Of a stretch of 64,000 nucleotides of DNA, positions 1 to 9,928 are shown piece after piece. Within the stretch, counting starts at the first letter, position 1; each line of letters starts with the position of its first letter. Under the pieces are notes generated by a model. That model saw nothing but the letters and a program-made list of their open reading frames with translations. It did not search any database and was not told the origin of the DNA. This stretch comes from Nitrospira sp. (lineage in GTDB: Bacteria > Nitrospirota > Nitrospiria > Nitrospirales > Nitrospiraceae), in assembly GCA_019636875.1 (NCBI GenBank), contig JAHBWR010000001.1:23363-87362 (forward strand), read 5' to 3'. The position numbers and the translations under genes were made by a program.

Positions 1-598
1 TTCGTCGGGAAAGATGGGATATGCGATTGCTGCCGCTGCCAAGGCCCGTGGCGCAGAGGTGATCTTAGTGTCAGGCCCCTCATCCTTGAGTCTCGAGCCG
101 GGAATTACCACGGTCCGCGTGAACACTGCTGCAGAAATGGCGGATGCCTTATGCCGACATTTTTCTACCTGTACCGTTCTAATTATGGCCGCAGCCGTCT
201 CAGACTTTCGTCCCAAACAATCGTTCGTACAGAAGGTGAAGAAGCAGGGGAAAACTGACATGGTTCTTGAGCTTGAAGCAACGCCTGATATCCTCGCGAT
301 GCTCTCTGCGCGTCGAACCTCGCAAATCATGGTGGGATTTGCTGCAGAAACGGAGCATATGGTGTCCCATGCGACAGACAAGTTGAACGCGAAGGGACTG
401 GATCTCATTGTGGCCAATGATGTGACCCAAACAGGAGGGGGATTCGGCAGTGATGACAATGCGGCGATCATTCTCTCGGCGAGAGGCGAACAGCGAGACT
501 TGGGGTTGATGTCCAAGCGTCGGTTAGCCGACGAAATCTTAACCGCGGTGCACGAACTGTGTCGAGTCAGGCCTTGTCAAAAAGTTTCAGTGGAATGA
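1..598 (+). CDS. coaBC: CoaBC C-terminal part (phosphopantothenate-cysteine ligase), 5' end outside window
   Basis: The reading frame is open from base 2, before the first ATG at 14, and begins with the SSGKMGYAIA nucleotide-binding motif of the CoaB domain. The gene is therefore cut by the window edge. CoaB joins 4'-phosphopantothenate to cysteine using CTP in CoA synthesis. The conserved block around AAAVSDFRP (about residue 60 of the visible part) and VGFAAET and ANDV further on are typical of CoaB. The N-terminal CoaC decarboxylase half is not visible, so bifunctionality is inferred. The stop (596-598) overlaps the ATG of the next gene in an ATGA junction. Confidence 0.93.
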   Translation, partial: SSGKMGYAIAAAAKARGAEVILVSGPSSLSLEPGITTVRVNTAAEMADALCRHFSTCTVLIMAAAVSDFRPKQSFVQKVKKQGKTDMVLELEATPDILAMLSARRTSQIMVGFAAETEHMVSHATDKLNAKGLDLIVANDVTQTGGGFGSDDNAAIILSARGEQRDLGLMSKRRLADEILTAVHELCRVRPCQKVSVE

Positions 599-1362
599 GC
601 AGGGAAATGGCTTCCGGATCCAAAAAGACGAATAATGCAGCGGAAATTGACCGGTTGGCGCTGGCATTTGCCAAGGAGCCGGGATCAAAGGCGTTTATTC
701 CGTTGGCGGAGGAATATGGAAAAGCCGCCATGTGGGAAGAGGCTGCTGCAGTTCTTGAAGATGGATTGAAGACCTATCCAGGCTTTATCACCGCTATGGT
801 GGCCCTCGGCCGTGCCTACGACCATATGAATCAGCCTGTGAAAGCCCAAGCGATTCTCGAAGAAGCCATAAAGCTGAGCCCTGAGAATCTACGGGCTCAT
901 CGGACCTTGGCCAAGCTGTATGCCGCCCAGGGGGCGAACGACGCAGCAATCCAATCCTGCAATGTCATTCTGGCATTGCACCCACAGGATCAAGAAGCGC
1001 TGGCTTTACGAGCTGGGCTCGAGGTGCCGCTGGAATCAGGAGCAACAAAGACGGAGGGACCGGCTCCTGATCAACGATCGAACACCGCGGCTTCTGATTC
1101 TGGTAGCAGGGAGTCACGATCCTCTGTCAAAGGTGGTCCACTATTGGTCAAGGCCAACGAAGCAGATGGTCTACATAGCCACCGTATATCTCAGGGAGAC
1201 ACGAGTACTCATTCCCGTCCTCGCGAGGCGCTTCGCCAGGAGAACCCACAACGAGGCAGCAGCGCAGTCGTTCTGAAATTAGAGCAGTGGCTCCGTTCAA
1301 TTCAGGCCCGTCGTCATGACTCCCAGCACTGTTCGAACCCACCCACAAAAGCCTCTACGTGA
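595..1362 (+). CDS. TPR-repeat protein
   Basis: I place the start at ATG 595, which overlaps the coaBC stop as ATGA. A GTG at 559 and an ATG at 607 are alternatives in the same frame. The protein has about 255 residues. Roughly residues 30-140 hold tetratricopeptide repeats: helical pairs with the G-x-A-Y and P-x-n-x-x-A patterns. The last 100 residues are polar, Ser/Arg/Gln-rich and probably disordered. No signal peptide or membrane segment is seen. TPRs mediate protein-protein contacts. The partner is unknown. The position downstream of coaBC suggests cotranscription but gives no function. Confidence 0.8.
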   Translation: MSREMASGSKKTNNAAEIDRLALAFAKEPGSKAFIPLAEEYGKAAMWEEAAAVLEDGLKTYPGFITAMVALGRAYDHMNQPVKAQAILEEAIKLSPENLRAHRTLAKLYAAQGANDAAIQSCNVILALHPQDQEALALRAGLEVPLESGATKTEGPAPDQRSNTAASDSGSRESRSSVKGGPLLVKANEADGLHSHRISQGDTSTHSRPREALRQENPQRGSSAVVLKLEQWLRSIQARRHDSQHCSNPPTKAST

Positions 1363-1445
1363 CTCGACTGTTTGACCCCTAGAATCTGGACTGCTAGAAT
1401 GCCTCGTTCAGCCCGATGGTGTGTGCGTGAGGTTTCATACGAAAC

Positions 1446-1928
1446 ATGCTGCGGATTTTGGTGCTACATGGTCCCAACCTCAATCTACTAGGCAGTCGGG
1501 AAGAGTCGATCTACGGTACCGAGACGCTCGAGATGATCGACAGCTCTCTTCATAAACTGAGTGGTGAGCTCGGAGTCGAGCTTGTCATCCACCAGTCGAA
1601 TCTTGAAGGGGAATTGGTCAACTGGGTTCAGGAGGCGCGCCATGGGTATCATGGCATCATCATCAATCCGGCGGCCTACACTCATACGAGTGTCGCCATA
1701 CGAGATGCGCTTGCGGCCGTGAATCTACCGACCGTCGAAGTACACTTATCAAATATTTATCGGCGGGAGGAGTTCAGACAGCATTCATACGTGTCAGGGG
1801 TTGCGTTAGGCCAGATCGCCGGTTTTGGCCCCAGTGGATATCGGCTGGCGCTCAGGGGATTGTATGAGTACATCACTGATACGGGTGCGAAGGGGTCGCC
1901 AGGCAGTCATCGTGCGGCTCCTAAGTAG
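1446..1928 (+). CDS. aroQ: Type II 3-dehydroquinate dehydratase
   Basis: This 160-residue protein is the normal size for the small, dodecameric class II dehydroquinase. That enzyme converts 3-dehydroquinate to 3-dehydroshikimate in the shikimate pathway. The N-terminus carries HGPNLNLLG and the catalytic Tyr at position 23 in the SIYG motif. The [10 protein letters not shown] and [14 protein letters not shown] motifs supply further active-site residues, including the conserved His. The ATG at 1446 gives the canonical N-terminus. It precedes efp and the acc genes, a common bacterial gene order. Confidence 0.95.
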   Translation: MLRILVLHGPNLNLLGSREESIYGTETLEMIDSSLHKLSGELGVELVIHQSNLEGELVNWVQEARHGYHGIIINPAAYTHTSVAIRDALAAVNLPTVEVHLSNIYRREEFRQHSYVSGVALGQIAGFGPSGYRLALRGLYEYITDTGAKGSPGSHRAAPK

Positions 1929-1987
1929 ACTTCGTGTTCAGTCATGCAATCACTGAATGGAGCGTGTGTAATCGAAGGGAGTGAAGA

Positions 1988-2548
1988 GTGATCTCTACGG
2001 TTGATTTTCGCAGTGGCGTTCGGTTGATGGTTGAAGGGGAACCTTTCTATATTGTCGATTTTCAACATGTCAAGCCTGGCAAGGGCGGGGCATTTGTCCG
2101 TACCAAATTGAAGAGTTATCTCTCTGGGAATGTATTGGACCGAACGTTTCGATCGGGCGAACGGTTTGAAGAACCTGACCTCGAAGAACGGGACATGCAG
2201 TTTCTCTACGCGTCCGGTGAGTCCTATACACTGATGGATACAGAATCCTATGAGCAGCTCACCTTTGAAAAAAACCAGTTGGGTGAGAATGCGGACCTGC
2301 TCAAGGAAAATATGGTTGTGAAGATTCTTATCTACGAGCATCGTCCCATCGCGGTCGAGTTGCCGAATTTTATTGAGCTGAAAGTAGTTGATGCCGAACC
2401 AGGAGTGCGGGGGGATACCGCATCTGGTGGGACTAAACCGGCAGTCGTTGAAACGGGAGCTACGATCAAAGTACCCTTATACCTGGAGGTTGGTACTACA
2501 ATTCGGATTGACACGCGCACTAGGTCCTATGTGGAGCGAGTCCGGTGA
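1988..2548 (+). CDS. efp: Elongation factor P
   Basis: The 186-residue product matches EF-P in length and in three-domain layout. EF-P binds the ribosome beside the P-site tRNA and relieves stalling at polyproline. The start is GTG at 1988, and Lys32 in KPGKGGAF sits at the tip that is post-translationally modified in many bacteria. No modification enzyme gene is visible in the window. The C-terminal domain ends with the usual [15 protein letters not shown]. The TGA overlaps the GTG proposed for accB, suggesting translational coupling. Confidence 0.95.
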   Translation: MISTVDFRSGVRLMVEGEPFYIVDFQHVKPGKGGAFVRTKLKSYLSGNVLDRTFRSGERFEEPDLEERDMQFLYASGESYTLMDTESYEQLTFEKNQLGENADLLKENMVVKILIYEHRPIAVELPNFIELKVVDAEPGVRGDTASGGTKPAVVETGATIKVPLYLEVGTTIRIDTRTRSYVERVR

Positions 2549-3096
2549 AGCGTCGTCGATCAAACGTCAAGGCTCGCCGGATCGTGATGCCGGAGATCGC
2601 AAACGAGCCAATCCCCGAGGCCTCATTGACCGGAGGGTCCGGAAAACAAATTCAAGAACTGATCGATCTGCTCCGCCGGAACAACCTGACCGAGCTTGAG
2701 TTTGAATCCCACGGGACCCGCATCCGTGTGAGGCACGAAGCTCCTGTTAAGGCTACCACAACTGTGGTTCAAGAGTCGGTTCCTACCTCGCCACAACAAC
2801 CAACACATTCCGCCTCCACGACGACTTCGGTTCCTGAAACGGCTATCGGTTTCCTCACGGTCACCTCTCCCATTGTCGGTACGTTCTATCGGTCGCCTTC
2901 TCCTGACGCCGATGCGTATGTTGAAGAGGGGGATTCGGTCAAAAAAGGCCAAGTGCTGTGCATTGTTGAGGCCATGAAGCTGATGAATGAGATTGAGTCT
3001 GAAGTGGACGGCCGTATCGTGAAGATCCTGGTTGAGAATACAAAATCCGTGGAATACGGTCAGGCCCTTTTTCTCATCGACCCCAAAGCTGTGTAA
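2545..3096 (+). CDS. accB: Biotin carboxyl carrier protein of acetyl-CoA carboxylase
   Basis: The product carries biotin for acetyl-CoA carboxylase, the first committed step of fatty-acid synthesis. Residues about 104-183 form the biotinyl domain, with Lys145 in the VEAMKLMNE biotinylation motif. Before it lie an N-terminal helix (about 33-65) and a Pro/Ser/Thr-rich linker. GTG 2545 overlaps the efp stop and has a GGAG about 9 bases upstream. ATG 2587 is an alternative giving a 169-residue protein that starts MPEIANEP. The BirA ligase near 51 kb would attach the biotin. Confidence 0.93.
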   Translation: MKRRRSNVKARRIVMPEIANEPIPEASLTGGSGKQIQELIDLLRRNNLTELEFESHGTRIRVRHEAPVKATTTVVQESVPTSPQQPTHSASTTTSVPETAIGFLTVTSPIVGTFYRSPSPDADAYVEEGDSVKKGQVLCIVEAMKLMNEIESEVDGRIVKILVENTKSVEYGQALFLIDPKAV

Positions 3097-3143
3097 ATAG
3101 GTTATTCTCACGTCAATCCTCACCCATGTGTCGGAGTTGAGTC

Positions 3144-4484
3144 GTGTTCAAGAGAGTATTAGTCGCTAATCGCGGAGAAATCGCACTGCGAGTCATACGA
3201 GCGTGCAGAGAGCTCGGTATCGAGACTGTCGCCATTCATTCAGAAGCCGATGCCTCGGGTTTGCACGTTCGAGCGGCTGACGCAAAGGTGTGTGTTGGGC
3301 CTGCCGATTCGTCCTTAAGCTACCGGAATATTCCCAACGTCCTCAGTGCTGCTGAGATCACGGGAGTCGATGCGATTCATCCTGGGTATGGATTTCTATC
3401 TGAGAATGCTCATTTCGCAGAGGTCTGTGAGTCTATCGGCATAAAATTTATCGGTCCCAGTTCCGAGAATATCGCCCTGCTGGGTGATAAGGCGAAAGCA
3501 CGGGAGATCGTGGCAAAACGAGGTCTCCCTGTCACACCAGGCAGCCCAGGAGAGTTGCGCAGTGAAGAAGAGGCGTTGCAGGCTGCCAAGCAAATAGGCT
3601 TTCCCGTCATCATTAAGGCAATTGCTGGAGGAGGCGGTCGGGGGATGCGCGTCGTCAGTCGAGTCGAGGATTTAAGCCGAGCATTTCAGGCTGCTCAGGC
3701 TGAGGCGAAGTCGACGTTTGGCAATGATGGTGTCTACCTCGAACGCTATTTTTTGGAACCGCGACATATTGAAGTGCAAATCATGGCGGACCAGCACGGG
3801 CGGGTCGTCCATCTAGGAGAACGGGACTGTTCGATTCAGCGCCGGCATCAGAAGCTGGTTGAGGAGACACCGTCACCTGTCGTCGATGAGAAGCTTCGTC
3901 GGGAAATGGGACGGGTTGCGATTGAAGCCGTCAAGGCAGCCCAGTACCGAAATGTTGGAACAGTTGAATTTCTGCTCGATAAGGACAAGAACTTCTACTT
4001 TATGGAAGTCAACACTCGGATTCAGGTTGAGCATCCGATCACGGAGATGGTAACGGGGATTGATCTCATTAAGGAACAAATCCGTCTTGCCGCAGGTCAT
4101 CCTCTTGCGATCCGACAGCAAGATGTAGTCCTCACGGGCCATAGTATCGAGTGTCGTATTAATGCTGAGGACCCGGAGAAATTTACCCCATCCCCCGGCA
4201 CGATCACGAGGTATGGTCCGCCTGGAGGGTTCGGAGTTCGTGTTGACTCAGCCATGGAATCAGGCTCAACGGTCGTACCGTATTACGACTCGATGATCGC
4301 CAAGCTGATTACACATGGCCGCGATCGGCAGGAGTCCATGGCACGTATGAAACGTGCGCTGGGTGAATTCACGATCGAAGGCATCAAGACGACCATCCCA
4401 CTGCATCATCGGATTCTTGAGGATCCTGACTTTCAGAAGGGGCACGTGTCGACGACGTTTCTTGAACGATTTCTCGCCAGGTAG
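3144..4484 (+). CDS. accC: Biotin carboxylase subunit of acetyl-CoA carboxylase
   Basis: The 446-residue protein has the full biotin carboxylase length and starts at GTG 3144 ([15 protein letters not shown]). It carboxylates the biotin on AccB with ATP and bicarbonate. The ATP-grasp glycine loop ([14 protein letters not shown]) and the [15 protein letters not shown] catalytic strand are intact, followed by the C-terminal biotin carboxylase domain. It lies 47 bases after accB and is presumably cotranscribed. The carboxyltransferase genes accA and accD are not in the window. The 203-base gap that follows shows no clear gene. Confidence 0.96.
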   Translation: MFKRVLVANRGEIALRVIRACRELGIETVAIHSEADASGLHVRAADAKVCVGPADSSLSYRNIPNVLSAAEITGVDAIHPGYGFLSENAHFAEVCESIGIKFIGPSSENIALLGDKAKAREIVAKRGLPVTPGSPGELRSEEEALQAAKQIGFPVIIKAIAGGGGRGMRVVSRVEDLSRAFQAAQAEAKSTFGNDGVYLERYFLEPRHIEVQIMADQHGRVVHLGERDCSIQRRHQKLVEETPSPVVDEKLRREMGRVAIEAVKAAQYRNVGTVEFLLDKDKNFYFMEVNTRIQVEHPITEMVTGIDLIKEQIRLAAGHPLAIRQQDVVLTGHSIECRINAEDPEKFTPSPGTITRYGPPGGFGVRVDSAMESGSTVVPYYDSMIAKLITHGRDRQESMARMKRALGEFTIEGIKTTIPLHHRILEDPDFQKGHVSTTFLERFLAR

Positions 4485-4687
4485 ATCCACAACCTCAGTT
4501 CACACCGTCTGACGGCAGATTCTTTCCTTCCTGAAGGGTTCTGATTCCTTGGTGTGTGATTGAAGCCATGATAGGCTAGCCCAAACCAGAGATGAACAGC
4601 GTGGTCGCTTCGTACCGATACAGAGGTGATTCTCTCCGGTCTTCTTGATAGGATGGATCTATCTTTCGAGGGTGCTGCATCGAACGT

Positions 4688-5941
4688 ATGAAACGAATTG
4701 GATTAATTATCAGTGTGTTAGCCGTCGGGTTGGCCATAGGGGGTTACGTATTTTTTAATGGGGAGCGCAAAACCCCGGTACACTACCGAACGGCAGCCGT
4801 CGAACGAGGTCCGGTGATTTCTATCGTCAGCGCGACCGGAACGATTAATCCCGTCGTGTTAGTGGAGGTGGGGACGCAAGTGTCAGGGATGATTAAGGCG
4901 CTCCACGTTGATTTTAATTCGCGAGTGAAGGCAGGGGAAACCGTTGCAGTGATCGATCCTGAGCCGTTTAAGGCGCGCCGAGAACAAGCCGTCAGTAATT
5001 TGGAAGTGGCTCGCTCCAATGTGGCACGTTCTAAAGCTGATTTGGCGCAGCGAAAGCGTGAGCTCGAGCGAGTGCAGTCTCTCTTACCTCAGCAATTCGT
5101 GGCGCAAAATGACGTGGATGTCGCACTGACAAGTTATCAGAGTGCGGAAGCACAGTTGCGGGTTGCCGAGGCGCAGGTCAAGCAGGCAACGGCGGCGTTG
5201 AGCGCAGCCGAACAAGAATTGAAATATACCGTCATTCGGTCACCCATCGATGGGATTGTCGTGGCGCGGAATGTTGAGGTAGGGCAAACAGTTGCAGCGA
5301 GTTTTTCGACGCCGAACCTTTTTCTCATCGCTCTCGATCTCACCAAAATGCAGGTTAATACCAACGTGAGTGAATCGGATATCGGCGGAATGACAGAGGG
5401 ACAAGCAGCTGTCTTTACGGTGGATGCCTACCCAGGTGAGTCGTTTACGGGCACTATTCGACAAGTTCGCCTTGCCCCCATCAACGTGCAGAATGTGGTC
5501 ACCTATAATGTCGTGGTTGGCGTGGATAATACGGATCTCCGGCTTAAGCCAGGCATGACTGCTAATGTGTCGATCATCGTCGCCCAGAATGATAAAGCGC
5601 TGAAGGTTCCCAACGCGGCGCTTCGCTTCAGACCTCCACAGGCAGAGAGAGGGCAACCTGAGGTCAATGGTGCAACGGCGAGTGTTGTTGCAGGAGGCTC
5701 AGTATTGAAGACCGGTGAAGCGCTGACACAGAAAGGTGTCTGGAAGTTAACGGATAATGAAAACCTTGCGCAGACTCCGGTTCAAACGGGGATTTCGGAT
5801 GGTGTGGCTACGGAAATCCTATCTGGAGGTTTGACGGAGGGCGATATGGTGGTTATTGGCATTGAGCAGTCGTCAGGAGAGGAGAGAGGCAGTGAGTTGC
5901 CGCCTGGTTTTGGAAGCAAGCGGCGTTCACGTTCCCGATGA
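4688..5941 (+). CDS. macA: MacA-type periplasmic adaptor subunit
   Basis: This 417-residue protein is a membrane-fusion adaptor of a tripartite efflux system. One N-terminal membrane helix (about residues 4-24) anchors it. It is followed by a lipoyl/barrel-sandwich half (GTQVSGMIKALHVD), a coiled-coil hairpin (about 95-180), the second lipoyl half (RSPIDGIVVARNVEVGQ) and beta-barrel and membrane-proximal domains. The two genes directly downstream encode the ATPase and the permease. No TolC-like outer membrane channel is in the window. The substrate is unknown; macrolides, peptides or siderophores are known for the family. The Arg-rich C-terminal tail is unusual. Confidence 0.9.
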   Translation: MKRIGLIISVLAVGLAIGGYVFFNGERKTPVHYRTAAVERGPVISIVSATGTINPVVLVEVGTQVSGMIKALHVDFNSRVKAGETVAVIDPEPFKARREQAVSNLEVARSNVARSKADLAQRKRELERVQSLLPQQFVAQNDVDVALTSYQSAEAQLRVAEAQVKQATAALSAAEQELKYTVIRSPIDGIVVARNVEVGQTVAASFSTPNLFLIALDLTKMQVNTNVSESDIGGMTEGQAAVFTVDAYPGESFTGTIRQVRLAPINVQNVVTYNVVVGVDNTDLRLKPGMTANVSIIVAQNDKALKVPNAALRFRPPQAERGQPEVNGATASVVAGGSVLKTGEALTQKGVWKLTDNENLAQTPVQTGISDGVATEILSGGLTEGDMVVIGIEQSSGEERGSELPPGFGSKRRSRSR

Positions 5942-6054
5942 GGCATGCCCACGCGCGACGGATCTTTAAGAAGGTGTCAGTACGGGCTGATTCAAGGGAG
6001 CCATAGGCAGCTCTCCGTAGTTGCCCTGTGTCTCTTCGACTATGGTCTCTTCTC

Positions 6055-6765
6055 GTGAATTCCCTGATTGCCTGCAAAGACATGTGGAAGGTCTATCGAG
6101 TCGGTGATGTTGAAGTCCAAGCGCTACGAGGGTTGAGTCTCTCAATCGACCAGGGTGAGTTTGTCGCAATTATGGGATCAAGTGGTTCCGGCAAGTCGAC
6201 GCTGATGAACATCCTGGGTTGCCTGGATCAGCCAAGCCGTGGGCATTACTGGCTCAACGGAATCGATACAGGAAGTCTTCGCCCTGACCAGCTGGCGGAA
6301 ATTCGGAATCAGCAGATTGGGTTTGTCTTTCAGAGTTTTAATCTGATTCCTCGTACCAGCGCGTTGGAAAACACCCAATTACCGTTGTTTTACCGAGGAC
6401 TTTCTGTAAGAGAGCAGCGGGCACTCGCAGTTGCGGCATTGCAGCGTGTCGGATTACACGGTCGCGAAGGGCATTCCCCGACGCAACTTTCTGGCGGGCA
6501 GCAACAACGAGTAGCGATCGCCCGTGCATTGGTCGCAACCCCCTCGCTACTTTTGGCGGATGAACCAACCGGGAATCTTGATACACAGTCTAGCCGAGAG
6601 ATCATGGATATTCTCAGCGCGCTCAATCAGGAGGGGATGACGGTGATCTTGGTCACGCATGAGCATGATGTCGCCGCCTTTGCCTCACGGGAAATTATAA
6701 TCAAAGATGGTCAGATCCAGAGTGACCGGGTAACTAAGGGTCATGTGCATGCGACGGAGGGCTAG
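6055..6765 (+). CDS. ABC transporter ATP-binding protein, MacB/LolD type
   Basis: This nucleotide-binding subunit pairs with the permease starting on the next base. The Walker [10 protein letters not shown], the Q-loop, the [15 protein letters not shown] signature, the Walker [13 protein letters not shown] and the H-loop THEHD are all intact. I chose GTG 6055, which gives [17 protein letters not shown] 6028 adds nine residues and neither has a convincing ribosome binding site. In E. coli MacB the ATPase and permease are one polypeptide. Here they are separate genes, as in many other bacteria. Likely role: mechanotransmission-type export together with the MacA-like adaptor. Confidence 0.93.
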   Translation: MNSLIACKDMWKVYRVGDVEVQALRGLSLSIDQGEFVAIMGSSGSGKSTLMNILGCLDQPSRGHYWLNGIDTGSLRPDQLAEIRNQQIGFVFQSFNLIPRTSALENTQLPLFYRGLSVREQRALAVAALQRVGLHGREGHSPTQLSGGQQQRVAIARALVATPSLLLADEPTGNLDTQSSREIMDILSALNQEGMTVILVTHEHDVAAFASREIIIKDGQIQSDRVTKGHVHATEG

Positions 6766-7995
6766 GTGTTTATCTGGTTGACGATCGTGACGGCACTGCG
6801 AATTCTTCAGCGAAATCAGTTGCGGGCTGGTTTGACGCTGCTCGGGATCGTTATCGGTGTGGCTGCAGTCATCGCGATGGTCAGCATCGGAGAGGGGGCA
6901 AAACAGGCCGTGCAGAAGCAAATTGCCTCAATCGGTACGAATGTCATCATGATCTGGCCGAGCGCAACGAGAGTAGGTGGTGTACGAGGCGCACAGGGGA
7001 GTGCGGTGACGCTGACCGTTGCGGATGCGATGGAGCTCAAGAAGAAGGTTCCTCTCTTGACCGAGACCGGGTGGTCCATGAAAAACGTCACACAAATCGT
7101 CCATGGGAATCGCAATTGTAACAGCCCGGTTTATGGGGTCTCCACGAGTTATCTTCATATCCGAGATTGGAGGTTAAGCAGTGGAGGTCCATTTACACAG
7201 ACAGATATGGACAGTGCGGCCCTTGTAGCCATTCTCGGCCAGACCGTGGTGAATGAAATTTTTGAACCAGGCGAGGAACCGCTAGGGGCACTGATTCGCA
7301 TCAATAATGTCCCACTCCGGGTAATTGGAGTGTTATCGCCGAAGGGGCAGTCACTGTATGGTTCCGATCAGGACGATGTCGTCGTGATTCCTTTTTCGAC
7401 CGCTGAACGAAAAGTCCTGGGAACCATGTTTCTTGGATCGGTCGGTGGTGTCTACGTGTCTACCGGGCGTGTGGATGATCTCCAAGAAGCAACGGAGGAG
7501 ATCCGTCAGGTGATGAGAGCGCGTCACCGTATAAAAGGTGAAGAGCCTGATGATTTCACGATTCGCACGCAAGTAGAGATCGGAATGGTCCAAGAGGAGA
7601 CCAGTGAAACATTGACTGTCATGTTGATGGTCATCGCCTGTGTCTCGCTGCTAGTCGGCGGCATCGGAATCATGAATATTCTCCTGGTCTCTGTTACCGA
7701 ACGGACCAGGGAAATTGGTATCCGGATGGCGGTTGGAGCGAAACGGGTACACATCATGATGCAATTCCTTATCGAAGCGATGACGCTTGGTGTCGTGGGA
7801 GGATTGATCGGAATCGCGTGTGGAATTCTGGCGGCTCGCTTAACTACGATTATTGCCGGGTGGCCCACCATTATCTCAACCGATGCGGTCGTGGTGGCCT
7901 TCATTTTTTCCGTCGTCGTCGGCCTGTTTTTCGGGCTTTATCCGGCCAACAAAGCTGCTCGACTGAACCCTATCGAAGCATTGCGCTACGAGTAG
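6766..7995 (+). CDS. MacB-type ABC transporter permease
   Basis: The 409-residue membrane protein begins at GTG 6766, immediately after the ATPase stop. It has an N-terminal helix (about residues 18-40), a large periplasmic MacB_PCD domain (about 45-240) and three C-terminal helices of the FtsX fold (about 280-400). It ends with the conserved PANKAARLNPIEALRYE. Type VII (MacB-fold) transporters of this kind do not carry substrate through the membrane domain but drive a periplasmic adaptor and outer channel. The pair forms an operon with macA. Confidence 0.93.
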   Translation: MFIWLTIVTALRILQRNQLRAGLTLLGIVIGVAAVIAMVSIGEGAKQAVQKQIASIGTNVIMIWPSATRVGGVRGAQGSAVTLTVADAMELKKKVPLLTETGWSMKNVTQIVHGNRNCNSPVYGVSTSYLHIRDWRLSSGGPFTQTDMDSAALVAILGQTVVNEIFEPGEEPLGALIRINNVPLRVIGVLSPKGQSLYGSDQDDVVVIPFSTAERKVLGTMFLGSVGGVYVSTGRVDDLQEATEEIRQVMRARHRIKGEEPDDFTIRTQVEIGMVQEETSETLTVMLMVIACVSLLVGGIGIMNILLVSVTERTREIGIRMAVGAKRVHIMMQFLIEAMTLGVVGGLIGIACGILAARLTTIIAGWPTIISTDAVVVAFIFSVVVGLFFGLYPANKAARLNPIEALRYE

Positions 7996-8017
7996 GAAAC
8001 TGCTCCAGGACTGTTCA

Positions 8018-9220
8018 TCAGTTGTTCAATCGGATGATGGTTTCGATCGATCTCGGTTCGTCTGCGTCGACTTGCTCGGCAAGGTTAATGACAAAGGGGT
8101 CGGGATACTCTTTTCCGCCTGGTCGATGCGTGATGGTGATGATCGGTTGATGTAATTGTGTCTGGTTGAGTTCTGTGACGACGGCCACCTCTTGTGTATT
8201 GAGGCGAACCTGGCTATGAATCGGATAGATTCCGATCAGGGTAATGAATGTCGACACAATGCGTTCGTCGAGTGTTCCCTTCTGCACTTCCTGATAGAGA
8301 CGTTGAAATGTTTGATGTGATGTCAGTGGAGTGGTCCCTCCAAATCCTGTGAGCAACTCATCGTATCGGTCGACGACCATGAGAATCCGAGTGCGATCGG
8401 AGGTAAACTCCCCACGGGCCTCTTGAGGGTACCCGCTGTCGTCGAGGTACACGTGATGGTTGGCGATGAGATGAAGGATGGGCCCGTCAAACCCACCTTG
8501 TCGTTGTAGCGTACGCACCCCTCGATTTGGGTGAGTCTCAAATTCGGACTTCTCCGCCTGAGAAAGACCGGATCCCGAATGGATACGATGTCGGATAGTG
8601 GGTTTGATCTGCAAGAGGCCGACGTCGTGTAACAGCGCGGCGGTGGCGAGTTCCTGCAGTTCCAGGGGATTGAATTGAAATGCTTGGCCAAGGACGAGAG
8701 AAAGTGTGCATGTCGTCAGGGCATGTTGGCTCAGCATCGATTCCCCTGGTTGATTCTGACTGAGCGCCATAAATAGAGAAGCATGCGTGAGGGTTCGCGT
8801 GACGATGGTGATTTCCTGAACTGCTTCGGCGGCTTGCTGAGTATTAACTGTGCCGGTCTTGGAGATTGTCGTGAATACGGACTGGACGGCCTGGGTCAGT
8901 TGCTGCTTGGCCAGTTTGGCTTGCCTATACTCATCAGTCAATTGAGCTAAGGGTTTGAGTTGTTTCACCATTGGAGTCGGCGAAGGCAGGGCTGCGGGAG
9001 CCGATGGTGCCGCTTCGTCATCCCGAGAGTCTGGGGCAAGTCCACGGACGAGATCGATCGTGACAGATCGAACTCCCGCTCGAATCAATTTATCGATTTG
9101 ACTGTCGCGTTCTACAAGAAACGAATGACGAAGAAATGGACTGCGATACCAAGGAAGATCTAACGCGGAGACATACATGCCGATTTGCAGGTCGGCGATT
9201 GAGATGCGTTGTGATGTCAT
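8018..9220 (-). CDS. HD-GYP domain protein with N-terminal DUF3391, putative cyclic-di-GMP phosphodiesterase
   Basis: The first ~60 residues (ISIADLQIGMYV onward) match the DUF3391 domain that often precedes HD-GYP modules. The HD-GYP part holds the HD pair in LLHDVGLL, a second His in HPNRGV, and HHVYLDDSGYPQ, which corresponds to the HHE..DGxGYP signature with DDSGYP in place of DGxGYP. The family hydrolyses cyclic-di-GMP. The altered motif leaves activity unproven. No membrane helix or receiver domain is visible, so it is probably cytoplasmic. It is convergent with the macB permease gene, and about 100 bases downstream of the RusA-like gene. Confidence 0.86.
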   Translation of the reverse strand: MTSQRISIADLQIGMYVSALDLPWYRSPFLRHSFLVERDSQIDKLIRAGVRSVTIDLVRGLAPDSRDDEAAPSAPAALPSPTPMVKQLKPLAQLTDEYRQAKLAKQQLTQAVQSVFTTISKTGTVNTQQAAEAVQEITIVTRTLTHASLFMALSQNQPGESMLSQHALTTCTLSLVLGQAFQFNPLELQELATAALLHDVGLLQIKPTIRHRIHSGSGLSQAEKSEFETHPNRGVRTLQRQGGFDGPILHLIANHHVYLDDSGYPQEARGEFTSDRTRILMVVDRYDELLTGFGGTTPLTSHQTFQRLYQEVQKGTLDERIVSTFITLIGIYPIHSQVRLNTQEVAVVTELNQTQLHQPIITITHRPGGKEYPDPFVINLAEQVDADEPRSIETIIRLNN

Positions 9221-9322
9221 ATTCTAGAGCAGAATATGTGGGCTCCATGACATGAAAGTACGGCTCTTATCTATCGGTCTGAAGGAAAGAAAACTATAGC
9301 CGGCGAGTGAGGATACCTGTTG

Positions 9323-9919
9323 CTAGGGTAGCGTGGATGAGGGAGCACGGGTAGAAAGCGAGAGCTCAATACGAGGGCTTGCTTTATCGACATGTTTGTA
9401 CAGATGGGTTTCGACGATGCGATTATCGTTGATCCCAAGCCCCTCACAGACGGAATCTTGAGTGATTTTAAGACCGCCATCGAGGTCACGGCGGAGCGAG
9501 GAGGCAAAGAAAAAGTTAATGGAGATCACCAATGGTTCAGAAAGGAGTTGATCCAATAAGGTGACCTTGAACGGGGATTGTACCAAGGCTAACCATACAT
9601 GGTGCCCGACTTGTGTTTTGTAGGCTCGTCCAGCAGAGGAGAGCACACGGCGTCCGTTGACGGTCGCATACTGATGGTTGATGCTGGGAGGGATTGGGAG
9701 TGTGATGGTGAGTCCGTTTGATGAGACAACTGGTGGGTGCCAGGTCTTCCTCGAGGCGGTTCTTGAGGTCGACCGCTCGAATTCGACCGCTACCGTCGGA
9801 TGCTGGGTGGGCGGTCGAGTGGTTGAAGTAGCGGCAAGCCTTCTTCTACTTCGATGAGTGATGGTCTGAGACGGAGACATCGTTCTGCGATCGTGATGGG
9901 GGAGTTGGCTCGACGACAT
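9323..9919 (-). CDS. RusA-like Holliday junction resolvase family protein
   Basis: The C-terminal ~120 residues fit the RusA fold: LPIPPSINHQY, then RRDLDGGLKITQDSVCEGLG and INDNRIVE, which parallel the RDxDN...D acidic residues used for metal-dependent cleavage of four-way junctions. The second Asp cluster has a Gly-Gly where Asn is frequent, so activity is not certain. The first ~65 residues are Ser/Thr/Arg-rich and may be over-called. ATG 9880 (MSPSQT) is an alternative start. It follows mraZ by nine bases and is probably cotranscribed. RusA genes are usually phage-derived, hinting at transfer. Confidence 0.75.
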   Translation of the reverse strand: MSSSQLPHHDRRTMSPSQTITHRSRRRLAATSTTRPPTQHPTVAVEFERSTSRTASRKTWHPPVVSSNGLTITLPIPPSINHQYATVNGRRVLSSAGRAYKTQVGHHVWLALVQSPFKVTLLDQLLSEPLVISINFFFASSLRRDLDGGLKITQDSVCEGLGINDNRIVETHLYKHVDKASPRIELSLSTRAPSSTLP

Positions 9920-9928
9920 GCGATGGGG

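Noticed and set aside
4485..4687. Terminator or riboswitch between accC and macA
   Set aside because: The best inverted repeat (CCGTC/GACGG) has a one-base loop and no T run.
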